DNA of 64,000 nucleotides from Closterium sp. NIES-65 (GCA_948144175.1 CANXME010000549.1:1-64000); one strand, 5' to 3'; shown: positions 10,393 to 22,626, counted from the stretch's first letter. The notes: generated by a model not told the origin, from the letters alone. Numbers and translations are program-made.

Positions 10393-13300
10393 ATGGTTAC
10401 CCCAAGTGTTCTTACCTTTGATACTGAGGGTCGTGCTGTTGACTTTGAGGTCTGGGTCGATGACCTCCAGCTGTTCCTCCAGTGCGATAAGGCAGACGGC
10501 CTCTCACTGTTCGACCTCACCTCTAGTGCCTCCCCTGCCCCGCCTGCTACTGCTGACAGCACTGTTCGCTCACAGTGGGCGACACGCGATGCTGCTGCCC
10601 GTCTTGCTGTGCATCGCCACTTACCGACCACTGAGTGTGCGCACTTTAGCCAGTACAAGAGTGCTCAGACCTTGTACGACGCTGTAGTTGCACACTATTC
10701 TTCCCCTGCCACTACTGCACTAAGCCGCCTCATGCTACCGTACCTCTTCCCTGACCTTGCTGCCTTTCCCACAGTCGCTGACCTCATTACGCACCTCCGC
10801 ACTAGTGACACTCGTTACCGCGCTGCGCTTCCTGCTGAGTTCTGCGCCAAGAACCCCCCCCCCCCATGTACATCACCCTCTACTACATAGTCACCCGGCT
10901 CCCTGACTCTCTTCGCTTAGTCAGAGACCACTTCCTCTCAGTTTGCCCCACCACACTCACCGTTGACCTCCTCGAGGAGCGCCTCCTAGCCGCAGAGAAG
11001 AGCATAGTTGCTGTAGGAGCCTCTCGTGGTGACCCTCGCACCCTTGTCTTTAAGGGGTGTTCCCCCTCCCCCCTCTTGCCCTCTGTTGCTTCTGCTGCTG
11101 CTGCCGACCTCGTTGGTTTCTACGGGGTCGGCGCTGCGTCTGCCCCTAGCGGGGGACGCCGCACCGGCAAAGGCAAGGGGGGCAAGGGAGCTGGAGGGGC
11201 TAGCAGGGGCGGTGGAGGTGGTGGTGGAGGCAGTGGAGGGGGTGGGGGTGATGGTGGGAGTGGTGGCGGGGGTGGTGGCGGCAGTGGCAGCAGTGGAGGC
11301 GGAGGAGGCGGCGGTGGTGGCGGAGGGAGCGGAGGCGGCGGAGGTGGCGGAGGCGGCGGAGGTGGCGGAGGCAGCGGAGGCGGCGGCGGCGGCGGCGGTG
11401 GAGCTGGTCGTGACTCTGCGCAGAGGAGTGGGTCTGGTGGTGGTCCACGCCAGCAGCAGCAGCGCAGTCGTGAGACCCTGACCCCTCAGCAGCTTCGTGA
11501 GTGGTACGCTGCGCGTCAGCGCGGTGGGGGTACTAGCCCCTGCACTTACGTCCTCCGTACCGACGACCGCGCTGGTGAGGAGTGCGGGGGCCCGCACTCC
11601 ACCCAGCGCTGCTTCGGACGCCTGACGGACGCGTGGCGTCACCAGTTCCCTGAGGCGTCAGAGATCCGTCGCTGGGGAGATCTGTCTAGGGCGGGGGTTG
11701 CCATCTTTGATCTTGACTATGATGCTATTCTTGCTGCCATATATGCTGTGTCTGCTAGTGTTGAGGGTGACTGTTACCTGTGTGTTCCGCCTGACCCGGG
11801 CATTGAGACTGCTGCTCTAGGTGCTGGTGAGGCTGCTGCTCTAGGTGCTAGTGCGTCTGCTGCCCCAGGTGCTAGTGCGTCTGCTGCCCCAGGTGCTGGT
11901 GAGTCTGCTCTCTCAGGTACTACGTCGGCTCAGGTCTTACACACCTTCACCCTTGACTCGGGTGCTTCCCGTTCCTTCTTTCGAGACCGCACCACGCTTA
12001 CGCCGCTTAGTCGGCCGGTTGCAGTCTCCCTGGCGGACCCCTCTGGGGGTCCTGTCCTTGCTAGCTTCTCCACTGTCTTACCGTGCCCGGCAGCCCCCTC
12101 TGGCACCCTGTCAGGTCTCTACCTCCCCTCGTTCTCTACAAACTTGGTGAGTGGAGCTGACCTACAGGATAGGGGGGTTGACCAGTTCAATCCTACGAGT
12201 CAGCGGGTGACCCACTGCACGTGTGCTCGGACAGGCCGACACTTGGCCACGTTCACCCGTCGGCCAGGTTCGAGCCTGTACACACTTACTACTGAGTCTC
12301 CTCCGGCTGCTGAGTCTGGCCAGGTAACTGCGTCGAGTCAGGTGTTTGCTGCAGCGTCCAGGTCTGGTCCTGAGTCTGCTCCCTGCTCGTGTCGTCTCTT
12401 GTCCCACCAGACTCTCCTTTGGCACCCCCGTCTTGGTCACCCCTCCCTGCCTCGTCTCCGGGGCATGGCCTCCCGTGTCCTTGTCTCTGGTCTCCCCCAG
12501 TCTCTCCCTCCTCTTCCTCCGGGACCTGCCCCTACCTGCGTCCCCTGCGTCGAGGGGCGACAGCGCGCCGCCCCTCACTCCTCCGAGTTTCCTCCGGCAG
12601 AGGCTCCGCTGCAGACTCTCAACATGGACGTGTGGGGCCCCGCCCGCGTCCGTGGACAGGGGCACGAGCGTTACTTCCTGTTGTTGGTTGACGACTACTC
12701 GCGTTACACCACAGTCTTCCCCTTGCGCAGCAAGGGTGACTTCACTGAGGTGTTGATCGACTGGATCCGCGCAGCTCGTCTCCAACTCAGGCAGAGCTTC
12801 GGCTCGGACTTTCCTGTTCTGCGTCTGCACTCTGACAGAGGTGGAAAGTTTTCCTCTGCCCGTCTGGGAGCCTTCTGTCGTGCGCAGGGCATCCGCCAGA
12901 CCTTCACGCTTCTTGCCTCTCCACAGCAAAATGGGATTGCTGAGCGCCGCATTGGCATGGTCATGGACGTCGCTCGTACGTCTATGATCCATGCGGCTGC
13001 CCCCCATTTTATGTGGCCGTTTGCGGTTCAGTACGCAGCGCATCAGCTCAACCTTCAGCCCCGAGTCTCCTTGCCCGAGACCTCCCCCACCTTGCGGTGG
13101 ACGGGGAAGGTTGGCGATGCGTCTGCGTTCCGTTCCAGTGTTTTGCAGCTGCTTTGCCTCATCTCGTGTCCACGCTGATTGCCCCTAAGGGAGACCCGGA
13201 TGCACCAGACATCCCGACTCCTCGATCGTACGCTGAGGCCATCGAGGGTCCCTACTCCTCTCAATGGCAGTCAGCCATGGACGCAGAGATGGCTTCCTGG

Positions 13301-14791
13301 AAGTCCACAGGCACCTACGTCGACGAGGTTCCCCCACCTGGGGCGAACATCGTCAGTGGCATGTGGATCTTCAGGGTGAAGCGGCCGCCGGGTTCTCCGC
13401 CTGTCTTCAAGGCGCGTTACGTGGCTCGTGGCTTCAGTCAGCGGCAGGGAGTTGACTACTTTCAGACCTTCTCTCCCACCCCGAAGATGACTACTCTTCG
13501 GGTGCTGCTGCACATAGCCGCTCAGCGCGACTACGAGCTTCACTCTCTTGACTTCAGCACAGCTTTCCTGCAGGGCACCCTGCACGAGGAGATTTGGATG
13601 CGCCGCCCACCTGGCTTCACTGGGTCGTTTCCCCCTGGTACCCACTGGAGCCTCCGGCGGCCAGTCTACGGTCTCCGCCAGGCGCCCCGTGAGTGGCACG
13701 ACACACTGAGGACTACACTTGCGGCTCTTGGGTTTGCTCCTTCTACAGCCGACCCGTCGCTGTTTCTGCGTACCGACACCTCTTTGCCGCCGTTCTACAT
13801 CCTCGTGTACGTCGAGGACGTGGTCTTTGCCACTGCTGACACTGCTGGACTCGCCCACGTGAAGTCCGAGCTGCAGAAGAGACACACGTGCACAGACCTG
13901 GGTGAACTGCGCAGCTATCTTGGCTTGCAGATCACCCGGGACAGAGCACAGCGCACCATTACCCTGACTCAGTCACACATGGTGCAGCAGGTCCTTCAGC
14001 GCTTCGACTTCACGTACTCCTCGCCTCAGGCCACTCCTCTGTCTACTCGCCACTCGCTCTCAGCTCTGCCTTCGGATGAGTCCGTAGAGCCGAGTGGCCC
14101 GTACCCAGAGCTTGTTGGCTGCCTCATGTACCTGATGACCTGCACACGACCTGACCTTGCATACCCTCTTAGCATCTTGGCATGCTATGTTGCTCCTGGG
14201 AGACACCGATCAGAGCACATGGCTGCAGCGAAGAGGGTGTTGCGCTACTTGTGCAGTACGTCGAGCATGGGGCTAGTGCTTGGAGGGCGACGTCCAGTGG
14301 TCCTCACAGGTCACGCTGACGCTTCTTGGGCTGACGACCAGGCTCTGCAGCGGTCGTCACAGGGTTACACCTTCAGCCTTGGCTCCGGCTCTGTTTCGTG
14401 GCGGTCTATCCGCTCGTCTTCTGTTTTCAGCTCCAGTTGTGAGGCTGAGATCTACGCGGGGGCCATGGCTGCACAGGAGCTACGCTGGCTCACCTACCTG
14501 CTGAGTGACCTAGGAGAGCCGCCTCGTTCTCCTCCAGTTCTGTACGTAGACAACGAGGCCATGCTGACCTTATGTCGGGAGCACAGATTGGAGCACAGAA
14601 CAAAGCACATTGCTCTTCGCTACTTCCTTGCTCGTGAGCTGCAGCAACGTGGTTAGTTGCGCCTTGCTTACGTGGCCTCTGAGGCCAACACTGCTGATAT
14701 CTTTACCAAGGCACTTCCGCCTTGTGATCATCAGCGCTTCTGTACGATGTTAGGTCTTGTGCCTACTTGGCCTCACTTGCTCACTTCTTGA
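10393..14791 (+). pseudogene. Frameshifted, internally deleted gag-pol of Copia element C
   Basis: Gag starts at ATG 10393 (MVTPSVLTF) and is collinear with F until a run of 12 C (about 10854-10865; F has 10), where the frame shifts; the remainder continues in another frame from 10866. Glycine-rich tract, zinc-knuckle-like motif, protease (TLDSGASRSFF, about 11950), pre-integrase and integrase core follow. Near 13134 the integrase sequence jumps into the region upstream of reverse transcriptase in a third frame, losing the integrase C-terminus and the whole Ala/Glu/Pro/Gly linker. The polymerase motif reads YVED instead of YVDD (about 13810), and RNase H has a TAG at 14654-14656 before the natural end at 14791. 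Reverse transcriptase should be inactive. Confidence 0.9.
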
Positions 14792-14988
14792 CCTTGCTTG
14801 TACTGTGATCTTTCTATACCTGCACTTGCTTGTTTACCTTTATATATGATCTTGCATGTGAACTGGCCTTTTGGCTTTGCTCTTGTGCTCGGAGTGTATG
14901 GTGACGTTGTGATCCACCCTGAGCTTGCTTTGCTTTGCTTGACTGGTCTTGTGACCTCTTGTTTTCCCCCACTTTGCCTATGGGGGTG

Positions 14989-15113
14989 TGTCAAACTCAT
15001 ATGCTATAGTCTGTGTAGACTGTAGTGGGGTAGACAATATGGGGTACAACACTTCTAGGTTTTCCTACTTGTACCCACCTGCTTGCTAGTTCATTCATTC
15101 CTCATTCTTCACA
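14989..15113 (+). repeat. 3' LTR of Copia element C
   Basis: Same 125-bp sequence as the 5' LTR with three differences, preceded by the purine tract and followed by the TCCTT duplication and the resumed B sequence. Confidence 0.93.
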
Positions 15114-16689
15114 TCCTTCTCCCTACACTGGTCCTACTAGAGGTCTTGCTGAGCGTCGTGAGCCTGCGTCTCGTCCTGCGTCGCCTGTTCGTGCTGCTCG
15201 CACTAGTAGTCGTATTCCGCGTCCGCGTCCTCCTCCGGTCCCAGGCACACACCAGATGGCACTGCGTCCTTCCACTGCTCCTCTGCGTGTCCCGTTGCTG
15301 TCTCCTCCAGAGTCCTCTCTTCCTGTTCTTGCCGACCCGGAGTCTGACTCTCTTCGTGCTGCCAGTCCTACTGTCACGCGTCTCCTGGCTACTGTAGTCA
15401 CTGACCCTTCCTTTGAGTCGAGTGCTGCGTCTGCCTTAGTTGCTGAGCTTGTCGACTTTGCTGCGCGCTGTCGTCTAGACTACGCCGCTACTCTGGTTGC
15501 TGAGTCTGAGTCTGTCTGTCCTCCGTCCGTTGGGGGTGAGTGTGCTCTTAGCACGGACGTCCTTGAGGACAGGCAGGAGGAGTTCAAGTGTTTTGCTGCT
15601 GCTTTGCCTCATCTCGTGTCCATGCTGATTGCCCCTGAGGGAGACCCGGATGCACCAGACATCCCGACTCCTCGATCGTACGCTGAGGCGATCGAGGGTC
15701 CCTACTCCTCACAATGGCAGTCAGCCATGGACGCAGAGATGGCTTCCTCAAAGTCCACAGGCACCTACGTCGACAGGGTTCCCCCACCTGGGGCGAACAT
15801 CGTCAGTGGCATGTGGATTTTCAGGGTGAAGCGGCCGCCGGGTTCTCCGCCTGTCTTCAAGGCGCATTACGTGGCTCGAGGCTTCAGTCAGCGGCAGGGA
15901 GTTGACTACTTTCAGACCTTCTCTCCCACCCCGAAGATGACCACTCTTCGGGTGCTGCTGCACATCGCCGCTCAGCACGACTACAAGATTCACTCTCTTG
16001 ACTTCAGCACTGCTTTAGTACAGGGCAGCCTGCACGAGGAGATCTGGCTGCGCCGCCCACCTGGCTTCACTGGGTCGTTTCCTCCTGGTACCCAGTGGAG
16101 CCTCCAGCGGCCAGTCTACGGTCTCCGCCAGGCGCCCCGTGAGTGGCACGACACACTGAGGACTACACTTGCGGCTTTTGGGTTTGCTCCTTCTACTGCC
16201 GACCCGTCGCTGTTTCTGCGTACCGACACCTCTTTGCCGCCGTTCTACATCCTCGTGTACGTCGACGACTTGGTCTTTGCTACTGCTGACACTGCTGGAC
16301 TCGCCCACGTGAAGTCCGAGCTGCAGAAGAGACACACGTGCACAGACCTGGGTGAACTGCGCAGCTATCTTGGCTTGCAGATCACCCGGGACAGAGCACA
16401 GCGCACCATTACCCTGACTCAGTCACACATGGTGCAGCAGGTCCTTCAGCGCTTCGACTTCACGTACTCCTCGCCTCAGGCCACTCCTCTGTCTACTCGC
16501 CACTCGCTCTCAGCTCTGCCTTCGGATGAGTCCGTAGAGCCGAGTGGCCCGAACCCAGAGCTTGTTGGCTGCCTCATGTACCTGATGACCTGCACTCGAC
16601 CTGACCTTGCATACCCTCTTAGCATCTTGGCACGCTATGTTGCTCCTGGGAGACAGCGACCAGAGCACATGGCTGCAGCGAAGAGGGTG

Positions 16690-19600
16690 CAGCAGTACCC
16701 GAAGAGTAGTCATCTTCGGGGTGGGAGAGAAGGTCTGAAAGTAGTCAACTCCCTGCCGCTGACTGAAGCCACGAGCCACGTAACGCGCCTTGAAGATAGG
16801 CGGAGAACCCGGCGGTCGCTTCACCCTGAAAATCCACATGCCACTAACGATGTTCGCCCCAGGAGGGGGAACAGCGTCAACGTAGGTGCCTGTGGACTTC
16901 CAGGAAGCCATCTCTGCGTCCATAGCTGCCTGCCACTAAGAGGAGTAGGGACCCTCTATCGTCTCCGCGTAAGAGCGCGGAGTCGGGATGTCAAGTGCAT
17001 CCGGGTCTCCCTCAGGGGTAAGCAGTATGGACACGAGATGAGGTGAAGCAGCGGCCAAGCACTGGAACTCCTTCTGCCTGTCCTCGAGGACGTCCGTGCC
17101 AAGGGCACACTCACCCCCGACGGACGGAGGACAGACAGACTCAGACTCAGCAACAAGACTGGCGGCGTAGTCTAGGCGACAGCGAGCAGCAAAGTCGACA
17201 AGCTCAGCAACTAAGGCAGATGCAGCACTAGACTCAAAGGAAGGGTCAGTGACAAAAGTAGCAAGGAGGTGCGTGACAGTAGGACTGGCAGCACGAAGAG
17301 AGCCCGACTCCGGGTCGGCAAGAGCAGGAAGAGAAGACTCAGGAGGAGAAGGCAAAGGGGCACGCAGAGGAGCAGTGGACGGACGCAGAGACATCCGGTG
17401 CGTGCCAGGGACAGGAGGAGGACGCTGACGCGAACCGCGACCACTAGTGCGAGCAGCACGGACAGGCGACGCAGGGCGAGACGCAGGCTCACGACGCTCA
17501 GCAAGACCTCCAGTAGGACCAGTGTAGGGAGATGGAGAAGGCAGTGGGGAGGCCGGCTGTAACTGTAACTGCGACGGGACAGGCTGTGGACACTCTAAGG
17601 GAGGAGGAGGACCAGTAGAGGACGAGAGACCAAGAACCTGCTGAAGGAGCGGAACGAAGTACGACCGAGGCCGCCCGGTGACTCCAGACACAGCAGGGAC
17701 AGCACCAGCATCCCCAGTCGCAGCACTAGCACCAGTAGCAGCTCCAGCTCCAGTACCTCCAGTAGCACCAGTAGTACCCCCAGCAGGACCGCCTCCAGGA
17801 CCGACAGCAGTAGCCTCCGCGCCAACACCCGCAGCAGCTCCAGCTCCAAAAGTACCCGCAGGCCCAGCAGCTCCAGTACTCCCAGTACGAGCACCTCCGG
17901 GACCCGTGGCACCAGCTCCCTCAGCAGCAACAGAACCTCCAGTACCCGCAGCACCTCCAGCTCCACCAGCTCGCCTCCAGCGCCGGGCAAACCACTCACG
18001 CAGCTCCTGTGGAGAGAGTGGCTCCCGGTGAGACGAAGCACCCGGAGAAACGCCAGGCACAGCACCAGCAGGCCCAGCTCCCTCAGGCTCCGCACCCCCA
18101 GGCTCAGCACCCCCAGGCTCAGCACCCCCAGGCGTAGCACCCCCAGGCTCTGCACCCCCAGACTCAGCACCCCCAGGCTCAGCACCCCCAGTTGTAGTAC
18201 CCTCAGGCTCAGCACCCCCAGGCGTAGCACCCACACGCTCAGCACCTCAGAGTCAGCACCCCCAGGCTCAGCACCCTCCGCAGCACCAGAGTCACCAGCG
18301 ACCTCGACAGGCTCAACAGCGTCTACCTGGGACACACCTGAAGGGGCAGGACCCTGAGGGGGGAGGGGGTCTACCGTGGGGGGACCTGGCACAAGGAAGA
18401 GCGGTGGCGGGGGGAGGGACGGAGAGCGGTAGGGGAAGAGACGGTAGTAGGAGACCGACTCGTCGAACGTGACGTCCTGGGAGGACTGAACACGGCGAGA
18501 GGTGGGGTGGTAGAACTGCCACCCTGGCGCGTAAGGGGGGAAACCCAGGAAGACGCAAGGAGCAGCATGAGGGGACAGCTTGTCTGCAGACAAGTCGCGG
18601 ACAAACGCCCGAGATCCCCAGACACGGAACGCAGACGCATCGCCAACCTTCCCCGTCCACAGCAAAGCTGGGGAGGTCTCCGGCATGGAGACCCTGGGCT
18701 GAAGGTTGATCTGATGCGCCGCGTACCGAACCGCAAACGGCCACAGAAAATGGGGGGCAGCCGCATGCATCATGGACGTACGGGCGACGTCCATGACCAT
18801 GCCAATGCGGCGCTCTGCAATCCCATTTTGCTGTGGAGAGTTCGGAAGCGTGAAGGTCTGGCGGATGCCTCGTGCACGATAGTAGGCTCTTTGAAGGCCA
18901 GAGAACTCTCCGCCTCTGTCAGAGTGCAGACGCAGAACAGGAAAGTCCGAGCCGAAGCTCCGCCTGAGCTGGAGACGAGCTGCGCGGATCCAGTCGATCA
19001 ACAACTCAGTGACATCACCCTTGCTGCGCAAGGGGAAGACTTGGTGTAACGCGAGTAGTCGTCAACCACCAGCAGGAAGTAGCGCTCGTGACCCTGTCCA
19101 CGGATGCGGGCTGGGCCCCACACTTCCATGTGAAGCGTCTGCAGCGGGGCCTCTGTCGGAGGAAACTGGGAAGAGTGAGGGGCAGCCCGCTGCCGCCCCT
19201 CGACACAGGGGACACATGTAGGGCCAGGCCCCGGAGGAAGGGGAGGGAGGGACCGGGGAAGACCAGAGACAAGGACACAGGAGGCCATGCTTCGGAGACG
19301 AAGCAGGGAGGGGTGACCAAGGCGGTGGTGCCAGAGCAGAGTCTCGTGACACAGGAGGCGACACGAGCAGGGGGCAGACTCAGGACCAGACCTGGACGCT
19401 GCAGCAAACACCTGACCCGACGCAGCTACGTGACCAGATGAGTGACTGGTGGAGACGCAGTGGTCAGTGTGTACATGCTCAACCCCGGCCGACGTGTAAA
19501 CGTGGCCAGGTGTCGGCCTGTCCGAGCGTCCGTGCAGTGGGTCACCCGCTGACTCGCAGGAGTGAACTGGTGAACCCCCGCATCCTGTAGGTCAGCACCA

Positions 19601-21340
19601 CTCACCAAGTTCGTAGAGAACGAGGGGAGGTAAAGACCAGACAGGGTGCCAGAGAGGGCCGCCGGACACGGGAGGACAGTGGAGAAGTGAGCAAGGACAG
19701 GACCCCCAGAGGGGTCTGCCAGGGAGACTGCAACTGGCTGACCAAGCGGCGTGAGTGTGGTGCGGTCTCGAAAGAAGGAGCGAGAAGCCCCCGAGTCAAG
19801 TGTGAAGGTGTGGGTGGCCGAAGCCGACGCAGTACCTGAGAGCGCAGACTCACCAGTACCGGAGGAAGCAGACGCACTAGCACCTAGAGCAGCAGCCTCG
19901 CTAGCACCAAGAGCAGCAGCCTCACCAGCACCTAGAGCAGCAGTCTCAATGCCCGGGTCGGGCGGGAAACACCGGTAACAGTCACCCTCATCACTAATAG
20001 ACACAGCATACATAGCAGCAAGAATAGCATCAAAGTCAAGGTCAAAGATAGCTACCCCTGCCCTAGATAGCTCGCCCCAGAGAGGGATCTCAGTGGCCTC
20101 AGGGAACTGGTGATGCCAAGCGTCCGTCAGGCGGCCAAAGCAGCGCTGGGTGGGGTGCGCACCCCCACACTGCTCACCCGCACGGTCGCCGGTGCGCAGG
20201 ACGTAGGTGCACGGACCAGTACCCCCACCCCGCTGGCGTGCAGCGTACCACTCACGGAGCTGCTGAGGGGACAGGGTCTCATGACTGCGCTGCTGCTGCT
20301 GGCGCTGACCACCACCGGAGCCACTCCTCTGCGAAGAGCCACGACCTCCTCCTTCTCCTCCTCCGCCACCGCCTCCTCCACCTCCGCCACCTCCACCACC
20401 TCCGCTCCCACCGCCACCGCCGCCGCCGCCTCCGCCTGCACTGCCGCCGCCGACACCTCCACCCCCGCCACCACTCCCACCACCACCCCCACCCCCTCCA
20501 CTGCCTCCACCGGTGCCTCCACCGCCCCCGCTAGCTCCTCCAGCGCCCCTGCCCCCCTTGCCCTTGCCAGAGCGACGCTTCCCACTAGGGGTAGACGCCG
20601 CACCGACCGACTCCAGACCAACGAGGTCGGCCGCAGCAGCAGAGGCAACAGAGGGCAAAAGAGGGGAGGGGGAACACCCCTCAAAGATGGGGGTGCGAGG
20701 GTCACCACGAGAGGCTCCTACAGCGACTATGCTCTTTTCTTCTGCTAGGAGGGCCTTCTCGAGGAGGTCAACGGTGAGAGTGGTGGGGCAAGCTGAGAGG
20801 GAGTGGTCCCTGACTACGCGAAGGGAGTCAGGGAGACGGGTGACTATGTAGTAGAGGGTGATGTACATGGGGGGGGGGGTTCTTGGCGCAGAACTCAGCA
20901 GGAAGCGCAGCGCGGTAGCGAGTGTCACTAGTGCGGAGGTGCATAATGAGGTCAGCGACTGTGGGAAAGGCAGCAAGGTCAGGGAAGAGGTACGGTAGCA
21001 TGAGGCGGCTCAGTGCAGCAGTGGCAGGGGAGGAGTAGCGTGCAACTACAGCGTCGTACAAGGTCTGAGCACTCTTGTACTGGCTAAAGTGTGCACGCTC
21101 AGAGGTAGGCAGGTGGCGACGCACAGCAAGACGTGCAGCAGCATCGCGGGTGGCCCACTGTGAGCGAACAGTGGCGTCAGCATCAGCAGCGGGGGCAGGA
21201 GAGGCACCAAAAGTGAGGTCAAAGAGGGAGAGGCCGTCTGCCCTATCGCACTGTAAGAAAAGCTGCAGGTCGTCGACCTAGACGTCAAAGTCAATGGCCC
21301 TACCCTCAGCGTCAAAAGCTAGGACACTAGGGGTAGCCAT
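16690..21340 (-). pseudogene. Broken gag-pol of Copia element D
   Basis: Gag begins at the ATG complementary to 21338-21340 and is collinear with F. Defects: a stop (complement of 21278-21280) replacing a Trp about 20 codons in; a run of 11 C (about 20869-20879) that shifts the gag frame; a stop after the protease near 19427; a frameshift in integrase near 19045; another in the Glu/Pro/Gly repeat linker near 18250; and truncation in reverse transcriptase after the TLRVLLH motif. Recognisable parts include the glycine-rich Gag region, zinc-knuckle-like motif, TLDSGASRSFF protease, WHHRLGHPS pre-integrase and LHSDRGGEF integrase core. Not functional. Confidence 0.88.
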
Positions 21341-21410
21341 GACAGCAGTAGACTAGCAGTACGAACAGTAGGGTAAGGGCAGTGCAGGGGTAGAGGCCCT
21401 GCTCTTACTG

Positions 21411-22380
21411 GACAGGGCGGCTCGGCGGCTCGGCTGCAGGGCGGCTCGGCGGCTCGGGTGGCTCGGCGGCAGGGCGGCTCGGCGGCTCGGCTGCTAGGCG
21501 GCTCGGCGGCTCAGCTGCTCGGCTGCTGGGCGGCTCGGCGGCTCGGCTGCTGGGCGGCTCGGCGGCTCGGCTGCTGGGCGGCTCGGCGGCTCGGCTGCTC
21601 GGCTGCTCGGCTGCTGGGCGGCTCGGCGGTTCCTCTGCTGGGCGGCTCGGCGGCTCGGCTGCTGGGCGGTTCGGCGGCTCTACTGCTGGGCGGCTCGGCG
21701 GTTGGGCGGCTCGGCTGCTCGGTTGCTGGGCGGCTCGGCGGCCCGGCGGCTCGGTCGCTGGGTGGCTTGGCGGCTGCGGCTCCTGATCAGGGACGGCGGT
21801 GGGGCCGGTAGGAGGCGGCGTCGGAGCCGGGAAGGGCGGCACCGGGGCCGTAGGAGCAGGCGCCGGGGCCGTAGGAGAAGGCGCCGAGGCCGTAGGAGCA
21901 GGGGCCGGGGCCGTAGGCGCAGGCGCCGGGGCCGTAGGAGCAGGCGCAGGGGCCAGCCAAGGTGGCGTCGGGGCCGGGAAGGGGGGCGTCGATGCCGCTA
22001 GGGCGGCTCACGGTGGGCCGACGGGCGGCTCGAAGGGCCGCAAGGGCGGCAAGCGGGGCCGACAGGCGGCGCAAGAGGCCGCTAGGGCGGCGCGCGGGGT
22101 CGGTGGGGCCGCCGTAAGAGGCGGCGACGGGCCGCAAGGGGGGAGGCGACGACGGGCCGCAAGGGGGAAGGCGGCGACGCCGCTGAAGGAGGCGGCGACG
22201 AGCCGCTGAGGGCGGTACGACGGGGCCGCGAAGGAGGCGGCGCGACTGGGCCGCAGAAAGGGGCGGCGCGACGGGCCAGTAAGGGCGGCGCGACGGGCCG
22301 TAAGGGCGGCGCGACGGGCCGTGAGAGGGCCGCTAGGGGCGACGCGACGGGGCCGTGAGGGGCCTAGCGAGGGCGCGCCG
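21411..22380 (-). repeat. GC-rich minisatellite leader of element D
   Basis: 21411-21780 is a tandem array of GGCGGCTCGGCGGCTCGGCT-like units (the same type as the second leader block of C, reversed). 21790-22380 holds GCCGTAGGAGCAGGCGCCGG-like and GGGCCGTAAGGGCGGCGCGA-like units. No gene is supported. Confidence 0.83.
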
Positions 22381-22484
22381 GTAGGGAGAGCACACGGAGC
22401 GCGACTCGGGCTGAGTGGAGCGCGCTCCGGGCAGGAAACAAATTTCGTAGTGGTGGGCCCTAGGAATCGTTCCCGTTAGGGAAC

Positions 22485-22498
22485 CTGCTCGATACCAT
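22485..22498 (-). promoter_or_regulatory. Primer-binding site of element D
   Basis: Reads TGGTATCGAGCAGG on the minus strand, directly next to the LTR end. It confirms the minus orientation and that 22499-22626 is a 5' LTR. Confidence 0.82.
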
Positions 22499-22626
22499 GA
22501 TAAGAAACAAGGAATGGATGAACTATGAATGAATTGGGTACATGTACTAACCCTAATTGGGTTGTACCCCTTATGGGCTACCCCACTATAGCCTACACAA
22601 TATGCATAAGCTATAATGTTCTGACA
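22499..22626 (-). repeat. 5' LTR of Copia element D (128 bp)
   Basis: On the minus strand it starts TGTCAGAACATTATAGC and ends TCTTATCA. It is of the A/E type but clearly diverged from A's LTR, with several substitutions and small indels. Non-element DNA begins at 22627. Confidence 0.88.

Larger units (their letters stand above)
9212..15113 (+). mobile_element. Copia element C, complete ends, internally defective (5902 bp)
   Basis: Bounded by 125-bp LTRs (9212-9336, 14989-15113) that differ at 3 positions by eye, and by TCCTT duplications at 9207-9211 and 15114-15118. It sits inside the linker of element B. Internal order: primer-binding site, leader with hairpin and minisatellites, gag, protease, integrase, reverse transcriptase, RNase H, purine tract (TATGGGGGTG, 14979-14988). 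It lacks about 1.3-1.4 kb between integrase and reverse transcriptase and has frameshifts, so it could move only with proteins supplied in trans. Confidence 0.93.
4393..16688 (+). mobile_element. Copia element B, degenerate, host for nested insertions A, solo LTR and C
   Basis: Remains of a plus-strand Copia element: GC-rich leader (4393-5520), a gag remnant from the zinc-knuckle region onward, protease, integrase, linker, reverse transcriptase and part of RNase H. It is interrupted by a solo LTR (8673-9040) and element C (9212-15113); removing both restores collinearity with elements A and F. The gag core of about 300 residues is missing: the leader end near 5530 runs straight into glutamine-rich, zinc-knuckle sequence. 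The 3' end is lost at a fusion with inverted element D near 16689. No LTR of B is in the window; its 5' LTR probably lies upstream, beyond inserted element A. Confidence 0.8.
5611..16688 (+). pseudogene. Broken gag-pol of Copia element B
   Basis: Recognisable in order: zinc-knuckle-like motif (about 6020-6090), aspartic protease TLDSGASRSFF (about 6420), pre-integrase WHHRLGHPS (about 6894), integrase core (DVWGP about 7100, LHSDRGGEF about 7305), Ala/Glu/Pro/Gly linker (about 7950-8130), then, after the nested insertions, reverse transcriptase and part of RNase H (15119-16688; YVDD about 16259). Damage includes TAG stops at 5781, 7356, 7395 and 7710, loss of the Gag core, the solo LTR and element C inside the linker region, and loss of the end of RNase H. 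The segment at 15256-16688 stays open, so a reverse-transcriptase-like fragment could be mis-annotated as a gene. Not functional. Confidence 0.85.
16689..22626 (-). mobile_element. Copia element D, minus strand, 3'-truncated
   Basis: Read on the minus strand: LTR (22626-22499), primer-binding site, GC-rich leader, gag, protease, integrase, linker and the first part of reverse transcriptase, which ends at the join with B near 16689. It has no 3' LTR. D and B therefore meet tail to tail with both 3' ends lost, which points to a deletion or inversion after two insertions. Confidence 0.9.

Noticed and set aside
15256-17046. 596-codon gene with reverse transcriptase
   Set aside because: It is the surviving tail of element B reading through the inverted junction into antisense element D.
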